Positions 44,513 through 51,985 of a stretch of DNA of 64,000 nucleotides are shown one piece after another; the stretch's first letter is position 1; each line of letters opens with the position of its first letter. Origin of the DNA: an uncultured Parabacteroides sp. GTDB lineage: Bacteria > Bacteroidota > Bacteroidia > Bacteroidales > Tannerellaceae. The position numbers and the translations under genes are program-made. Location of the stretch: assembly GCF_902493135.1 (NCBI RefSeq), contig NZ_CABUOD010000007.1:1-64000 (forward strand), written 5' to 3'. The notes under the pieces are model-generated. The model saw nothing but the letters and a program-made list of their open reading frames with translations, was not told where the DNA came from and did not search any database.

Positions 44513-45124
44513 ATGATAGACTTCATTACGTTTTGCGATTACACCGGGACATTCGCTTTTGCGATTAGCGGTATCCGTTTGGCTTCTGCTAAACAATTTG
44601 ACTGGTTCGGAGCTTATGTCGTCGGTGTGGTTACGGCGGTGGGAGGCGGTACGATCCGCGATATCCTGCTCAATGCCACTCCTTTCTGGATGGAACAGGC
44701 TTCTTATCTCATCATATCGGCGTTGGCATTGCTCTTCGTTATCATCTTTCGGAAATATGTGATCAGTTTGAACAATACGTTCTTCATTTTCGATGCTATC
44801 GGGCTGGGGCTGTTCGGCGTGGTCGGTATCGAGAAGGCGCTGGCATTCGGGTTTCCGATGTGGGTGGCTATTGTGATGGGAACGATTACGGGCGCTTTTG
44901 GCGGTATGATCCGCGATATCCTGATCAACGAGGTGCCGCTGATTTTCCGGAAAGACATTTATGCCCTGGCATGCGTGTTCGGAGGCTTGATTTATTATGC
45001 TTGCCTGCAGATGGGGATCGGGCCGTCGCTGACGCAGCTTATTGCTGCTACCGGGATATTCGTTTCACGGATAGTGGCGGTAAAATATCATATAAGCGTC
45101 CCTGTATTAAAAGGGGAAGAATAA
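44513..45124 (+). CDS. Trimeric intracellular cation channel (TRIC/UPF0126) family protein
   Basis: A 203-aa membrane protein with seven hydrophobic segments built as two repeats. Each repeat carries the glycine-rich family signature: GGGTIRDILLN (about residues 43-53) and GGMIRDILINE (about 128-138). Prokaryotic TRIC proteins form trimeric monovalent-cation channels in the inner membrane; in vivo roles are poorly known. The asparaginase gene follows after 20 bp but has its own promoter box. Confidence 0.88.
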   Translation: MIDFITFCDYTGTFAFAISGIRLASAKQFDWFGAYVVGVVTAVGGGTIRDILLNATPFWMEQASYLIISALALLFVIIFRKYVISLNNTFFIFDAIGLGLFGVVGIEKALAFGFPMWVAIVMGTITGAFGGMIRDILINEVPLIFRKDIYALACVFGGLIYYACLQMGIGPSLTQLIAATGIFVSRIVAVKYHISVPVLKGEE

Positions 45125-45130
45125 ATTTAT

Positions 45131-45138
45131 TAACTTTG
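45131..45138 (+). promoter_or_regulatory. -7 element of the asparaginase gene
   Basis: TAACTTTG matches TAnnTTTG and lies only 6 bp before the ATG at 45145. The transcript would start at or within the first codon, implying a leaderless mRNA or use of the ATG at 45157. Confidence 0.5.
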
Positions 45139-45144
45139 CGATTT

Positions 45145-46215
45145 ATGACAGCAAATATGAACACTCAAAGTGAGAAAGCCTCGATCCTGCTCATCTATAC
45201 GGGCGGAACGATCGGTATGATCGAAAACCCCGAAACCGGAGTGTTGGAATCGTTCAATTTCCAGCATTTGAAGGATAATATGCCGGAGTTGAAGAAGTTG
45301 GGCTATGCGGTTTCGACCATCCAGTTCGATCCGGCCATGGATTCATCGGAGATGGGGCCGGAGTCATGGATGAAGATCGTGAGGATTATTGCCGACAATT
45401 ACCAGCTGTACGACGGCTTTGTCGTGCTTCACGGTACGGACACGATGTCTTTCACGGCATCCGCTTTGAGTTTTATGCTGGAGAATTTAAGCAAGCCGGT
45501 CATCTTTACCGGTTCGCAATTGCCGATCGGTATGTTGCGGACCGACGGGAAAGAAAACCTGATCACCGCTATCGAGATTGCCGCGGCAAAGGAAAACGGC
45601 ATCCCGGTTGTGCCGGAGGTTTGTATCTTTTTCGAAAATGACTTGTTGAGGGGAAACCGTACGAGTAAGATCAATGCGGACAACTTCAATGCTTTCCGTT
45701 CATACAATTATCCGCCGCTGGCACATGCCGGCATTTACATAAAGTATGACACGCAGCAGGTTTACCACCCTGTTTCGAGAAGGCCTTTGAAACCGCATTA
45801 CCTCTTGGACCGGAATATTGCGGTGCTGAAACTTTTTCCGGGGATTTCTCCCCAGGTAGTGGAAAGCATCCTGAACATACCGGGGTTGAAGGGGGTCGTG
45901 ATGGAGACGTTCGGGAGCGGTAACGCGCCGTGCTACGATTGGTTCCTGACGATGCTGAAAGATGCGGTCAGCCGGGGAATTGTGATTGTGAATGTAACCC
46001 AGTGTAGTGCCGGAAGCGTGGAAATGCACCGGTATGAGACAGGGCATAAATTGTTGGAAGCGGGGGTGATAAGCGGATTCGACAGTACGACCGAAAGTGC
46101 CGTCACCAAGCTCATGTTCCTTTTCGGCCACGGCCTGACGCCGGAGGAGGTGAAGGATCACATGAACTGTTCGCTGATCGGGGAGGTGACGATCCCCGAC
46201 ACGTTTCGCCCGTAA
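45145..46215 (+). CDS. Type I L-asparaginase
   Basis: A 356-aa asparaginase hydrolysing asparagine to aspartate and ammonia. The first catalytic Thr is in IYTGGTIGMIE (about residues 16-26) and the second in FVVLHGTDTMSFTAS (about 93-107), with the conserved Lys in TGSQLPIGMLRTDGKENL. No signal peptide is seen, so it is cytoplasmic (type I, AnsA-like). An open frame extends upstream to 44860 through the TRIC gene in another frame and is not real. ATG at 45157 is an alternative start. The MBL-fold gene follows 30 bp later and may be co-transcribed. Confidence 0.9.
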   Translation: MTANMNTQSEKASILLIYTGGTIGMIENPETGVLESFNFQHLKDNMPELKKLGYAVSTIQFDPAMDSSEMGPESWMKIVRIIADNYQLYDGFVVLHGTDTMSFTASALSFMLENLSKPVIFTGSQLPIGMLRTDGKENLITAIEIAAAKENGIPVVPEVCIFFENDLLRGNRTSKINADNFNAFRSYNYPPLAHAGIYIKYDTQQVYHPVSRRPLKPHYLLDRNIAVLKLFPGISPQVVESILNIPGLKGVVMETFGSGNAPCYDWFLTMLKDAVSRGIVIVNVTQCSAGSVEMHRYETGHKLLEAGVISGFDSTTESAVTKLMFLFGHGLTPEEVKDHMNCSLIGEVTIPDTFRP

Positions 46216-46245
46216 TTCCTGTTAAGGACTGAATTGGAAATTAAA

Positions 46246-47049
46246 ATGAAACTATCATTTCTGAGTTTAGCAAGTGGAAGCAGTGGAAACTGCTATTATC
46301 TGGGAACACCCGAATTCGGCGTGTTGATTGATGCAGGTATCGGTATTCGTACCATAAAGAAGGTGTTGAAAGATAAAGCGATCGATTTCTCCAAAATTAT
46401 TGCAGTCCTGATTACGCATGATCATGCCGATCATATCAAGACCGTAGGTTGCCTGGGAGAGAAACACTGTATTCCTGTCTATACGACGGAGGCTGTCCAC
46501 CGGGGGATCAACAAAAGCCGCTACGTGGAGGAAACGCTTGTCGCTTCGCGTAAAGTGATCGAAAAGGAAGTGCCTTTTATGATCCGCGATTTTCGCATTA
46601 CCGCTTTCGAGGTCCCGCATGACAGTACCGACAATGTCGGCTATTATATCGAATATGGCGATCATAAGTTCACGTTGGCAACGGATGTCGGCCATATCAC
46701 CGAAACGGTAAGCAAATATATGAGCATGGCGAACCACCTGATCATAGAAGCCAATTATGACGAGGAGATGTTGCAGTTCGGCACGTACCCTGCTTTCCTG
46801 AAGGAACGCGTAGCCAGTCCGACCGGACATTTGAGCAACCGTGAAGCTGCCGAATTCCTCGCCACCCATTATGATCCCAAACTGAAAGATATCTGGTTGT
46901 GCCACCTGAGCCGTGACAATAACCATCCCGAACTTGCCTTTAAGACAGTTGATTTCCGTCTGTTCCAGGAGGGGGTACGGGTAGGAAAGGATGTCTCCCT
47001 GCATGCGCTGAAGCGGACTACACCGTCTGATATTTTTGAGTTTGAGTAA
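46246..47049 (+). CDS. MBL-fold metallo-hydrolase, YycJ/WalJ-like
   Basis: A 267-aa metallo-beta-lactamase-fold hydrolase. The start MKLSFLSLASGSSGNCYYLG is typical of the YycJ group; metal ligands are seen in LITHDHADHIK (about residues 57-67), in FEVPHDSTDNVGY and in the C-terminal LCHLSRDNNHPE (about 220-231). YycJ proteins are thought to be nucleases linked to DNA repair in Gram-positives; its role in Bacteroidetes is not established. A TTG at 46234 is in frame, but the ATG at 46246 is the better start. Confidence 0.85.
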   Translation: MKLSFLSLASGSSGNCYYLGTPEFGVLIDAGIGIRTIKKVLKDKAIDFSKIIAVLITHDHADHIKTVGCLGEKHCIPVYTTEAVHRGINKSRYVEETLVASRKVIEKEVPFMIRDFRITAFEVPHDSTDNVGYYIEYGDHKFTLATDVGHITETVSKYMSMANHLIIEANYDEEMLQFGTYPAFLKERVASPTGHLSNREAAEFLATHYDPKLKDIWLCHLSRDNNHPELAFKTVDFRLFQEGVRVGKDVSLHALKRTTPSDIFEFE

Positions 47050-47077
47050 ATTTTTATGTAAAAAACTGCGGGAAAAG

Positions 47078-47108
47078 TTTGCAAAGAAAAATTAAACTCC
47101 TATCTTTG
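47078..47108 (+). promoter_or_regulatory. Promoter of the tRNA-Lys pair
   Basis: TTTG (47078-47081), exactly 19 bp, then TATCTTTG (47101-47108): a perfect Bacteroidetes promoter 33 bp before the first tRNA. Confidence 0.85.
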
Positions 47109-47141
47109 CACCCGCAATCGAGAAACAACGATAGCATGAAT

Positions 47142-47214
47142 GACTTGGTAGCTCAGTTGGTAGAGCAAATGACTCTTAATCATTGGGTCGAGGGTTCGAG
47201 CCCCTCCCAGGTCA
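47142..47214 (+). tRNA. tRNA-Lys (CUU anticodon), copy 1
   Basis: A 73-nt cloverleaf with acceptor stem GACTTGG / CCAGGTC, T-loop GGTTCGAGCC and anticodon loop CTCTTAA giving CTT. CCA is not encoded. The sequence is identical to copy 2. Confidence 0.95.
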
Positions 47215-47242
47215 CTCAACAAAAACAAAACCGACAAACATC

Positions 47243-47315
47243 GACTTGGTAGCTCAGTTGGTAGAGCAAATGACTCTTAATCATTGGGTCGAGGGTTCGA
47301 GCCCCTCCCAGGTCA
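47243..47315 (+). tRNA. tRNA-Lys (CUU anticodon), copy 2
   Basis: A second copy identical over all 73 nt, 28 bp after the first and without a promoter of its own, so both come from one precursor. Confidence 0.95.
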
Positions 47316-47334
47316 CAAGTGACAACAAGTTACA

Positions 47335-47374
47335 AACAGCATTTTACAGTTGATACTGTGAAGTGCTGTTTTTG
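47335..47374 (+). terminator. Terminator of the tRNA-Lys operon
   Basis: AACAGCA..TACAGT / ACTGT..TGCTGTT is a long stem with a 4-nt loop followed by five T. Confidence 0.8.
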
Positions 47375-47536
47375 TTTATGGACCCTTTTATTGGGGGAAT
47401 TAAGGTCGGCGGATTTTCCCGGTGGGCAGAGGGGATCATTATCCGGCAACAAGATGCATCTCTTTTATCTTATAAAAACAGTAACAATGGTTAGGTAATC
47501 CGTAATTAGGGTAATGAATATGTCTGGATTATCTTT

Positions 47537-47544
47537 TATTTTTG
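47537..47544 (+). promoter_or_regulatory. -7 element of the AraC regulator pair
   Basis: TATTTTTG matches TAnnTTTG; start near 47550 and a leader of about 50 nt. The rest of the 230-bp gap after the tRNA terminator shows nothing else recognisable. Confidence 0.5.
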
Positions 47545-47602
47545 TAACCGGAATATTGTAGGTGATATATGTTATTGCTCGGTAAGTTAAATATTTGCGG
47601 TT

Positions 47603-48511
47603 ATGGATAAGATACTCAATTTGGATAGTGTGGATCTGTATAACAAATTATACGGCCTTGAAACGCTGAACCCGCTGATCAGCGTGATCGACCTGAACAA
47701 AGCGACCAGCGGTGTGGACCTCATCCGGTTCAACTATGGTGTTTATGCATTATACCTGAAACTTGAAAAGGCCTGCGACATCCGATACGGGCGTCGGACT
47801 TACGATTATCAGGAAGGCACCATCGTCTGTTTTGCTCCCGGACAGACGGCGGAGACGACTCCGACGACAGATAAGGTCCAGGTGAACGTCTATGGGATTC
47901 TTTTTCATCCTGACCTGCTGCGGGGGACGTCGCTGGGGAAGGCAATCAAGAAATACACGTTCTTTTCTTATGAGGTAAACGAAGCGTTGCATCTTTCGGA
48001 AGAGGAGAGGGGCATTGTGATGGATTGCCTGAAGATTATACGCATGGAGCTGGAACATGGCGTGGACAAGCATAGCAAGACTTTGCTGGTGAACCATATC
48101 GAATTGCTCCTTAACTATTGCATGCGTTTCTACGAACGCCAGTTTATCACCCGCAGCAAGGCGAACAGCGATGTGCTGACACGCTTCGAGAGCTTGCTGG
48201 ACGAGTATTTCGAAGGGACGGCCGCCGAGAGCAACGGCCTGCCTACGGTGAAATACTTTGCCGACAAGCTCTGTCTTTCGTCCAACTATTTTGGCGATAT
48301 GTTCAAGAAGGAAACCGGAAAGACACCGCAGGAATATATTCAGACGAAGGTTATCGAACTGGCCAAGGAACGTATCTCCTCCGCAGCGGAGGAAACGGTC
48401 AGCCGGATTGCCTACTCGCTGGGATTCCAGTATCCGCAGCATTTCTGCCGCTTGTTCAAGAAGCGGGTAGGGTGTACGCCGAATGAATTTCGGGCACAAA
48501 ACAGTTTGTGA
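47603..48511 (+). CDS. AraC family transcriptional regulator (tandem copy 1)
   Basis: A 302-aa regulator. An N-terminal cupin-like sensor (about residues 1-170) precedes a C-terminal AraC DNA-binding domain (about 205-300) with two helix-turn-helix units: KYFADKLCLSSNYFGDMFKK and VSRIAYSLGFQYPQHFCRLF, ending CTPNEFR. It is a clear paralogue of the next gene (shared GLETLNPLISVIDLN-type start, the TFFSY..NEALHLS and YCMRFYERQFITR segments), and the two lie 15 bp apart. The inducer is unknown, and no obvious target gene (dehydrogenase or efflux pump, common for this subgroup) lies next to it. Confidence 0.88.
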   Translation: MDKILNLDSVDLYNKLYGLETLNPLISVIDLNKATSGVDLIRFNYGVYALYLKLEKACDIRYGRRTYDYQEGTIVCFAPGQTAETTPTTDKVQVNVYGILFHPDLLRGTSLGKAIKKYTFFSYEVNEALHLSEEERGIVMDCLKIIRMELEHGVDKHSKTLLVNHIELLLNYCMRFYERQFITRSKANSDVLTRFESLLDEYFEGTAAESNGLPTVKYFADKLCLSSNYFGDMFKKETGKTPQEYIQTKVIELAKERISSAAEETVSRIAYSLGFQYPQHFCRLFKKRVGCTPNEFRAQNSL

Positions 48512-48526
48512 GTGAATTTTTAGGCG

Positions 48527-49426
48527 ATGAAAGAAAAGACGTTGGACATAAAGACCGTATGCGAATGCAATCGGTGCTTGGGGTGCGAGACGCTCCATCC
48601 GCAGGTAAGTATCATCAATCTGGAGAATCCGAATCTGGAACAGGATGCCGTAAGGTTCGAATTCTATGCCATCCTGCTGATTGAAGATTGTGAAAACGGG
48701 TGCGATTGTTGCGGGCGTAAATATTACGACTATTCCAATGCAACGATGGTGTTTCTCACTCCCGGCGAAATTTTCGGTATGAACGAGAACAATACGCTTC
48801 CCGACAAGGGGTATCTTTTGGCGTTCCATCCCGATTTGCTGTTCCGTACTTCGTTGAAAAATCATATCAAGTATTATACCTTCTTTTCCTACCGCAAGGA
48901 AGAGGCACTGCATCTTTCGCAACGGGAAACGGCGAAAGTGACCTGTTGCCTTGAAAATATCGAAGATGAGCTTCATCATGCCATAGACACGCATAGCAGT
49001 ACCATCCTGTCCCGCCATATCGAACTGTTGCTGGATTACTGTACGCGCTATTACGAGCGGCAGTTCATTACCCGTGAAAACAAAAACAAGGTGATTCTGG
49101 GGAAAATGGATAAGATTCTCGACGACTATATCGCCTCCGGTAAGCTACAGGACGGCAAGTTGCCCACTGATGCCTATTGTGCTGGGAATCTGAACTTGTC
49201 CGTCGCTTATTTTAATGACCTGTTGAAGTTTGAGACGGGTAAGACGCTTACCGAGTATTTCCAACTAAAACGGTTATCTGTCGCCAAGAACCTTTTGTTG
49301 AGAACGGACAGCACGCCCGCTGCCATTGCCTGTCGGTTGGGGTATCCGAATGTTCAGCATTTCAGTTTAATATTCAAGAAGATAACCGGTTTTGCTCCAA
49401 ATGAATACCGGTGTTCACAGAGTTGA
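48527..49426 (+). CDS. AraC family transcriptional regulator (tandem copy 2)
   Basis: A 299-aa paralogue of the preceding regulator, 15 bp downstream on the same transcript. The sensor domain differs by a Cys-rich stretch (VCECNRCLGCETLHP at the N-terminus and CENGCDCCGRKYYDY near residues 57-71), absent from copy 1, which might bind a metal or sense redox state (inference). The C-terminal DNA-binding domain has AGNLNLSVAYFNDLLKFETG and PAAIACRLGYPNVQHFSLIF, ending FAPNEYR. Two such proteins in one operon may form heterodimers. Confidence 0.87.
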   Translation: MKEKTLDIKTVCECNRCLGCETLHPQVSIINLENPNLEQDAVRFEFYAILLIEDCENGCDCCGRKYYDYSNATMVFLTPGEIFGMNENNTLPDKGYLLAFHPDLLFRTSLKNHIKYYTFFSYRKEEALHLSQRETAKVTCCLENIEDELHHAIDTHSSTILSRHIELLLDYCTRYYERQFITRENKNKVILGKMDKILDDYIASGKLQDGKLPTDAYCAGNLNLSVAYFNDLLKFETGKTLTEYFQLKRLSVAKNLLLRTDSTPAAIACRLGYPNVQHFSLIFKKITGFAPNEYRCSQS

Positions 49427-49438
49427 GCAGATAAGTAA

Positions 49439-49480
49439 ATGAACACCCGGATGTTCCCGATTAGGCATCCGGATGTTCAT
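49439..49480 (+). terminator. Long hairpin after the AraC pair
   Basis: ATGAACAcCCGGATG pairs with CATCCGGaTGTTCAT across a 12-nt loop. It lacks a T-run but is the only strong structure after the operon. Confidence 0.5.
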
Positions 49481-49487
49481 ACCCGCT

Positions 49488-49522
49488 ACATGGGGGTGTA
49501 GGGTATGCGGACATGGGGGTGT
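49488..49522. repeat. Two direct repeats of ACATGGGGGTGT
   Basis: The 12-bp unit occurs at 49488-49499 and 49511-49522, 23 bp apart. No gene lies on either side within 80 bp; purpose unknown. Confidence 0.45.
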
Positions 49523-49610
49523 CGATGAGTGTTTCCACTTGCCGTTTGCATTTTTCCCTACTTGTTTTTCAAGAAAAGCTTTCTTTATGTCAATAGAAGC
49601 ATTTGTTTGT

Positions 49611-49708
49611 GTGATAGACGAGTGATAGAGGAGTGATAGATAAAAATGCCCTCTATCACACCTTCCACGTTATGAATATCAAAGCATACAAGAGAAAGTG
49701 TGATAGAG
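49611..49708. repeat. GTGATAGA tandem and inverted repeats
   Basis: Three 11-bp copies of GTGATAGAnnA (49611-49643) are followed by the complement CTCTATCACAC (49651-49661) and again GTGTGATAGAG (49698-49708). The last two form a hairpin with a 36-nt loop between two convergent operons. It may terminate transcription; it looks like a spacer repeat. Confidence 0.55.
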
Positions 49709-49764
49709 TGACAGAGATTTTGGAAAACACGGGTTCTTGTGTCTCTTCCGGTTGCTTGCCGGTA

Positions 49765-51441
49765 TTACCAGAAATACCAATAGAATGCAGCCGTAATACC
49801 CAGGATGATAACGGAATGGATCACATCCCAATGATTCCAGCTTGCACGTGTGGCCGCCCGCTCTTCCGGCGTCGCCGTTCCGAATACCAGACCTTGTATC
49901 TTTCCGGCTTCGGGGGCTTTCGTGCAAAGACTGACAATGATTGTCAGGATGATGCAGAAGAGGAACATCCATCCGCAGAAGAACAACCAGTTCATGTCAT
50001 AGAACAGGGCTTTGAACAGGTTGTCGGATGCGTCGACCGCATTGCTGTAATAAACTTTGGCTCCCAGGCGGGTAATACCGATGATGATACCTGCCAGCAT
50101 TCCCCACATGCCTCCTTGGGCGGAAGTGCGTTTCCAGCAAACACCCAACAGGAAGGCGGCGGCGATGCCCGGTGACAGTACGGATTGTACGTCCTGAAGG
50201 TAATTATAGAGGACATCTCCGACGCTGCGCATGATCGGAATCCAGAGGATACCCAGAATCACGATTACGACTGTTGCGATCTGACCGATTACAACCAGCT
50301 TCTTTTCGGGCGTTTCCGGCTTGAAACGTTTATAAAAGTCGATCGTGAACAACATTGCCGACGAGTTGAACAGGGAGGCCAGCGAACTCATAAGAGCGGC
50401 CAGAATACCACATACGACAAGCCCTTTCACGCCTGCCGGAAGCAGTTTCGCTACCAGTGTCGGGAAGGCTGCATCCGGGATGGAGAGCTTGAATACCTCG
50501 CCATTGATCACCACTCCGTTTTTACTCAATGCAAAAGCGATCATTCCCGGAATCAGGAAGAGGAATACCGGGAGCAGCTTTAGGTAGGCCCCGAAGATGG
50601 CGCCACGGCGGGCTTGCTTCATATCTTTGCCCGAAAGGACACGCTGCACGATGTACTGGTCGGTACACCAATACCAGAAGCCGATGATGGAGGAACCGAT
50701 CAACGCACCGAGCCACGGATATTGCGGGTCGCGGTTGTCACGGATCAGTTGCGTCATGGTATCGCCGTAATCGTTTACGACGACGGATTTGCATGCAGCC
50801 ATCATTTCATCCCAGCCGCCTAATGCCTTAAAGCCGAGCACGAGGATAATCAGCGAGCCTAACAGCAGGATCGGGGTTTGGAGTACGGATGTGTAAAGAA
50901 CGGATTTCATTCCCCCTACAATCGTATAAAGAGCGGTTAACAAGACCAGCCCGATCGCCGCAATCCAGAAAAAGTCGATCCCCCACAATTCCTTGATGCC
51001 GAAAACCTGCTGGAACACCAATCCGCCGGCATAAACAGTAACGGCTACTTTTGTCAATACATAACTGATTAATGAGATGATGGAAAGGATGGTACGGGAT
51101 TGCGGGTTATATCGCCTCTCCAGAAATTCAGGCATTGTGTACACCATACTGCGTGTATAGAAGGGGACGAATACCCAGCCGAGGATCAGGATCATCCATC
51201 CCTGGATTTCCCAATGGGCCATTGCCATGCCACTGGAAGCTCCTGCTCCTGCCAGTCCGATAAGATGTTCCGAACCGATATTGGATGCGAAAATGGATGC
51301 ACCGATAGCGAGCCAGGTGGCATCGCGGCCGCCGAGGAAATAGTCGGCAGAGTTGTTTTGTTTTTGTTTAGATACCCATATAATAATCCCAATTAGAGCT
51401 AAAGCGAATAGCCCTATTACAATGAAGTCTAATGTTGCCAT
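49765..51441 (-). CDS. Sodium:solute symporter, SGLT-like (probable arabinose transporter)
   Basis: A 558-aa inner-membrane SSS-family symporter with about fourteen membrane segments. Family motifs are SADYFLGGRDATWLAIGASI (about residues 30-50), SNIGSEHLIGLAGAG, the second signature region AALMSSLASLFNSSAMLFTIDFYKR (about 350-375), and QYIVQRVLSGKDMKQARRGA. SGLT-like members carry sugars with sodium. Its position in the operon rpiB-tkt and next to araBAD makes L-arabinose the likely substrate (inference from context). It ends the minus-strand operon, 9 bp after rpiB. Confidence 0.87.
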   Translation of the reverse strand: MATLDFIVIGLFALALIGIIIWVSKQKQNNSADYFLGGRDATWLAIGASIFASNIGSEHLIGLAGAGASSGMAMAHWEIQGWMILILGWVFVPFYTRSMVYTMPEFLERRYNPQSRTILSIISLISYVLTKVAVTVYAGGLVFQQVFGIKELWGIDFFWIAAIGLVLLTALYTIVGGMKSVLYTSVLQTPILLLGSLIILVLGFKALGGWDEMMAACKSVVVNDYGDTMTQLIRDNRDPQYPWLGALIGSSIIGFWYWCTDQYIVQRVLSGKDMKQARRGAIFGAYLKLLPVFLFLIPGMIAFALSKNGVVINGEVFKLSIPDAAFPTLVAKLLPAGVKGLVVCGILAALMSSLASLFNSSAMLFTIDFYKRFKPETPEKKLVVIGQIATVVIVILGILWIPIMRSVGDVLYNYLQDVQSVLSPGIAAAFLLGVCWKRTSAQGGMWGMLAGIIIGITRLGAKVYYSNAVDASDNLFKALFYDMNWLFFCGWMFLFCIILTIIVSLCTKAPEAGKIQGLVFGTATPEERAATRASWNHWDVIHSVIILGITAAFYWYFW

Positions 51442-51450
51442 AATAGTGTT

Positions 51451-51888
51451 TTACATGATTTTAGGGATTTTGTCAATCCTGCGCTGATGCCGACCGCCTT
51501 CGAACGAGGTGTTCAGGAAGGCTTCGACCGTGTGAGTGGCTTCCTCTTGACTGATAAATCTGCCGGGCATTACAAGTACGTTGGCGTCGTTGTGCTCGCG
51601 TGCGAGACGTGCTATCTCTTCCTGCCAGCACAGAGCGGCCCGTATTCCCTGATGTTTATTGAGTGTCATGGCTATTCCGTTTCCGGATCCGCAGATAGCT
51701 ATTCCGGGATATACTTCGCCGGCTTCTACAGCTTCGGCAAGCGGATGGGCGTAATCGGGATAATCACAACTTTCTGTCGAGCAGGTTCCGAAATCTTTAT
51801 AGGCTAACCCTTTCGAGTCGAGTATTTGTTTCACGAATTCTTTCAGTTCGTATCCTGCGTGGTCGCTACATAAACCTAATGTTTTCAT
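51451..51888 (-). CDS. rpiB: Ribose 5-phosphate isomerase B
   Basis: A 145-aa RpiB/LacAB-family isomerase interconverting ribose 5-phosphate and ribulose 5-phosphate. The start KTLGLCSDHAGYELKEFV, the active-site Cys in GIAICGSGNGIAMTLNK and the C-terminal ARLAREHNDANVLVMPGRFI are all typical. It sits between the symporter and transketolase, matching the non-oxidative pentose phosphate route that receives arabinose carbon. A 97-bp spacer with a large inverted repeat separates it from tkt. Confidence 0.93.
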   Translation of the reverse strand: MKTLGLCSDHAGYELKEFVKQILDSKGLAYKDFGTCSTESCDYPDYAHPLAEAVEAGEVYPGIAICGSGNGIAMTLNKHQGIRAALCWQEEIARLAREHNDANVLVMPGRFISQEEATHTVEAFLNTSFEGGRHQRRIDKIPKIM

Positions 51889-51912
51889 ATTTATCTGTTA
51901 GAGGAGGTTGGG

Positions 51913-51982
51913 ATTTGTGATTTCAGATTCATGATTTATGAAGAGTTGGTAAATCATAAATCATAAACCTGAAATCATAAAT
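51913..51982. repeat. 29-bp imperfect inverted repeat between tkt and rpiB
   Basis: Arms 51913-51941 and 51954-51982 match at 26 of 29 positions in inverted orientation, with a 12-nt loop. The unit is an AT-rich ATTTATGATTT repeat. In an mRNA it would form a very stable hairpin between two genes of one operon. Confidence 0.75.
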
Positions 51983-51985
51983 CTA

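Noticed and set aside
44860..45144. An N-terminal extension of the asparaginase by 95 residues
   Set aside because: The extension is an out-of-frame reading of the TRIC gene and would contain the asparaginase promoter box.
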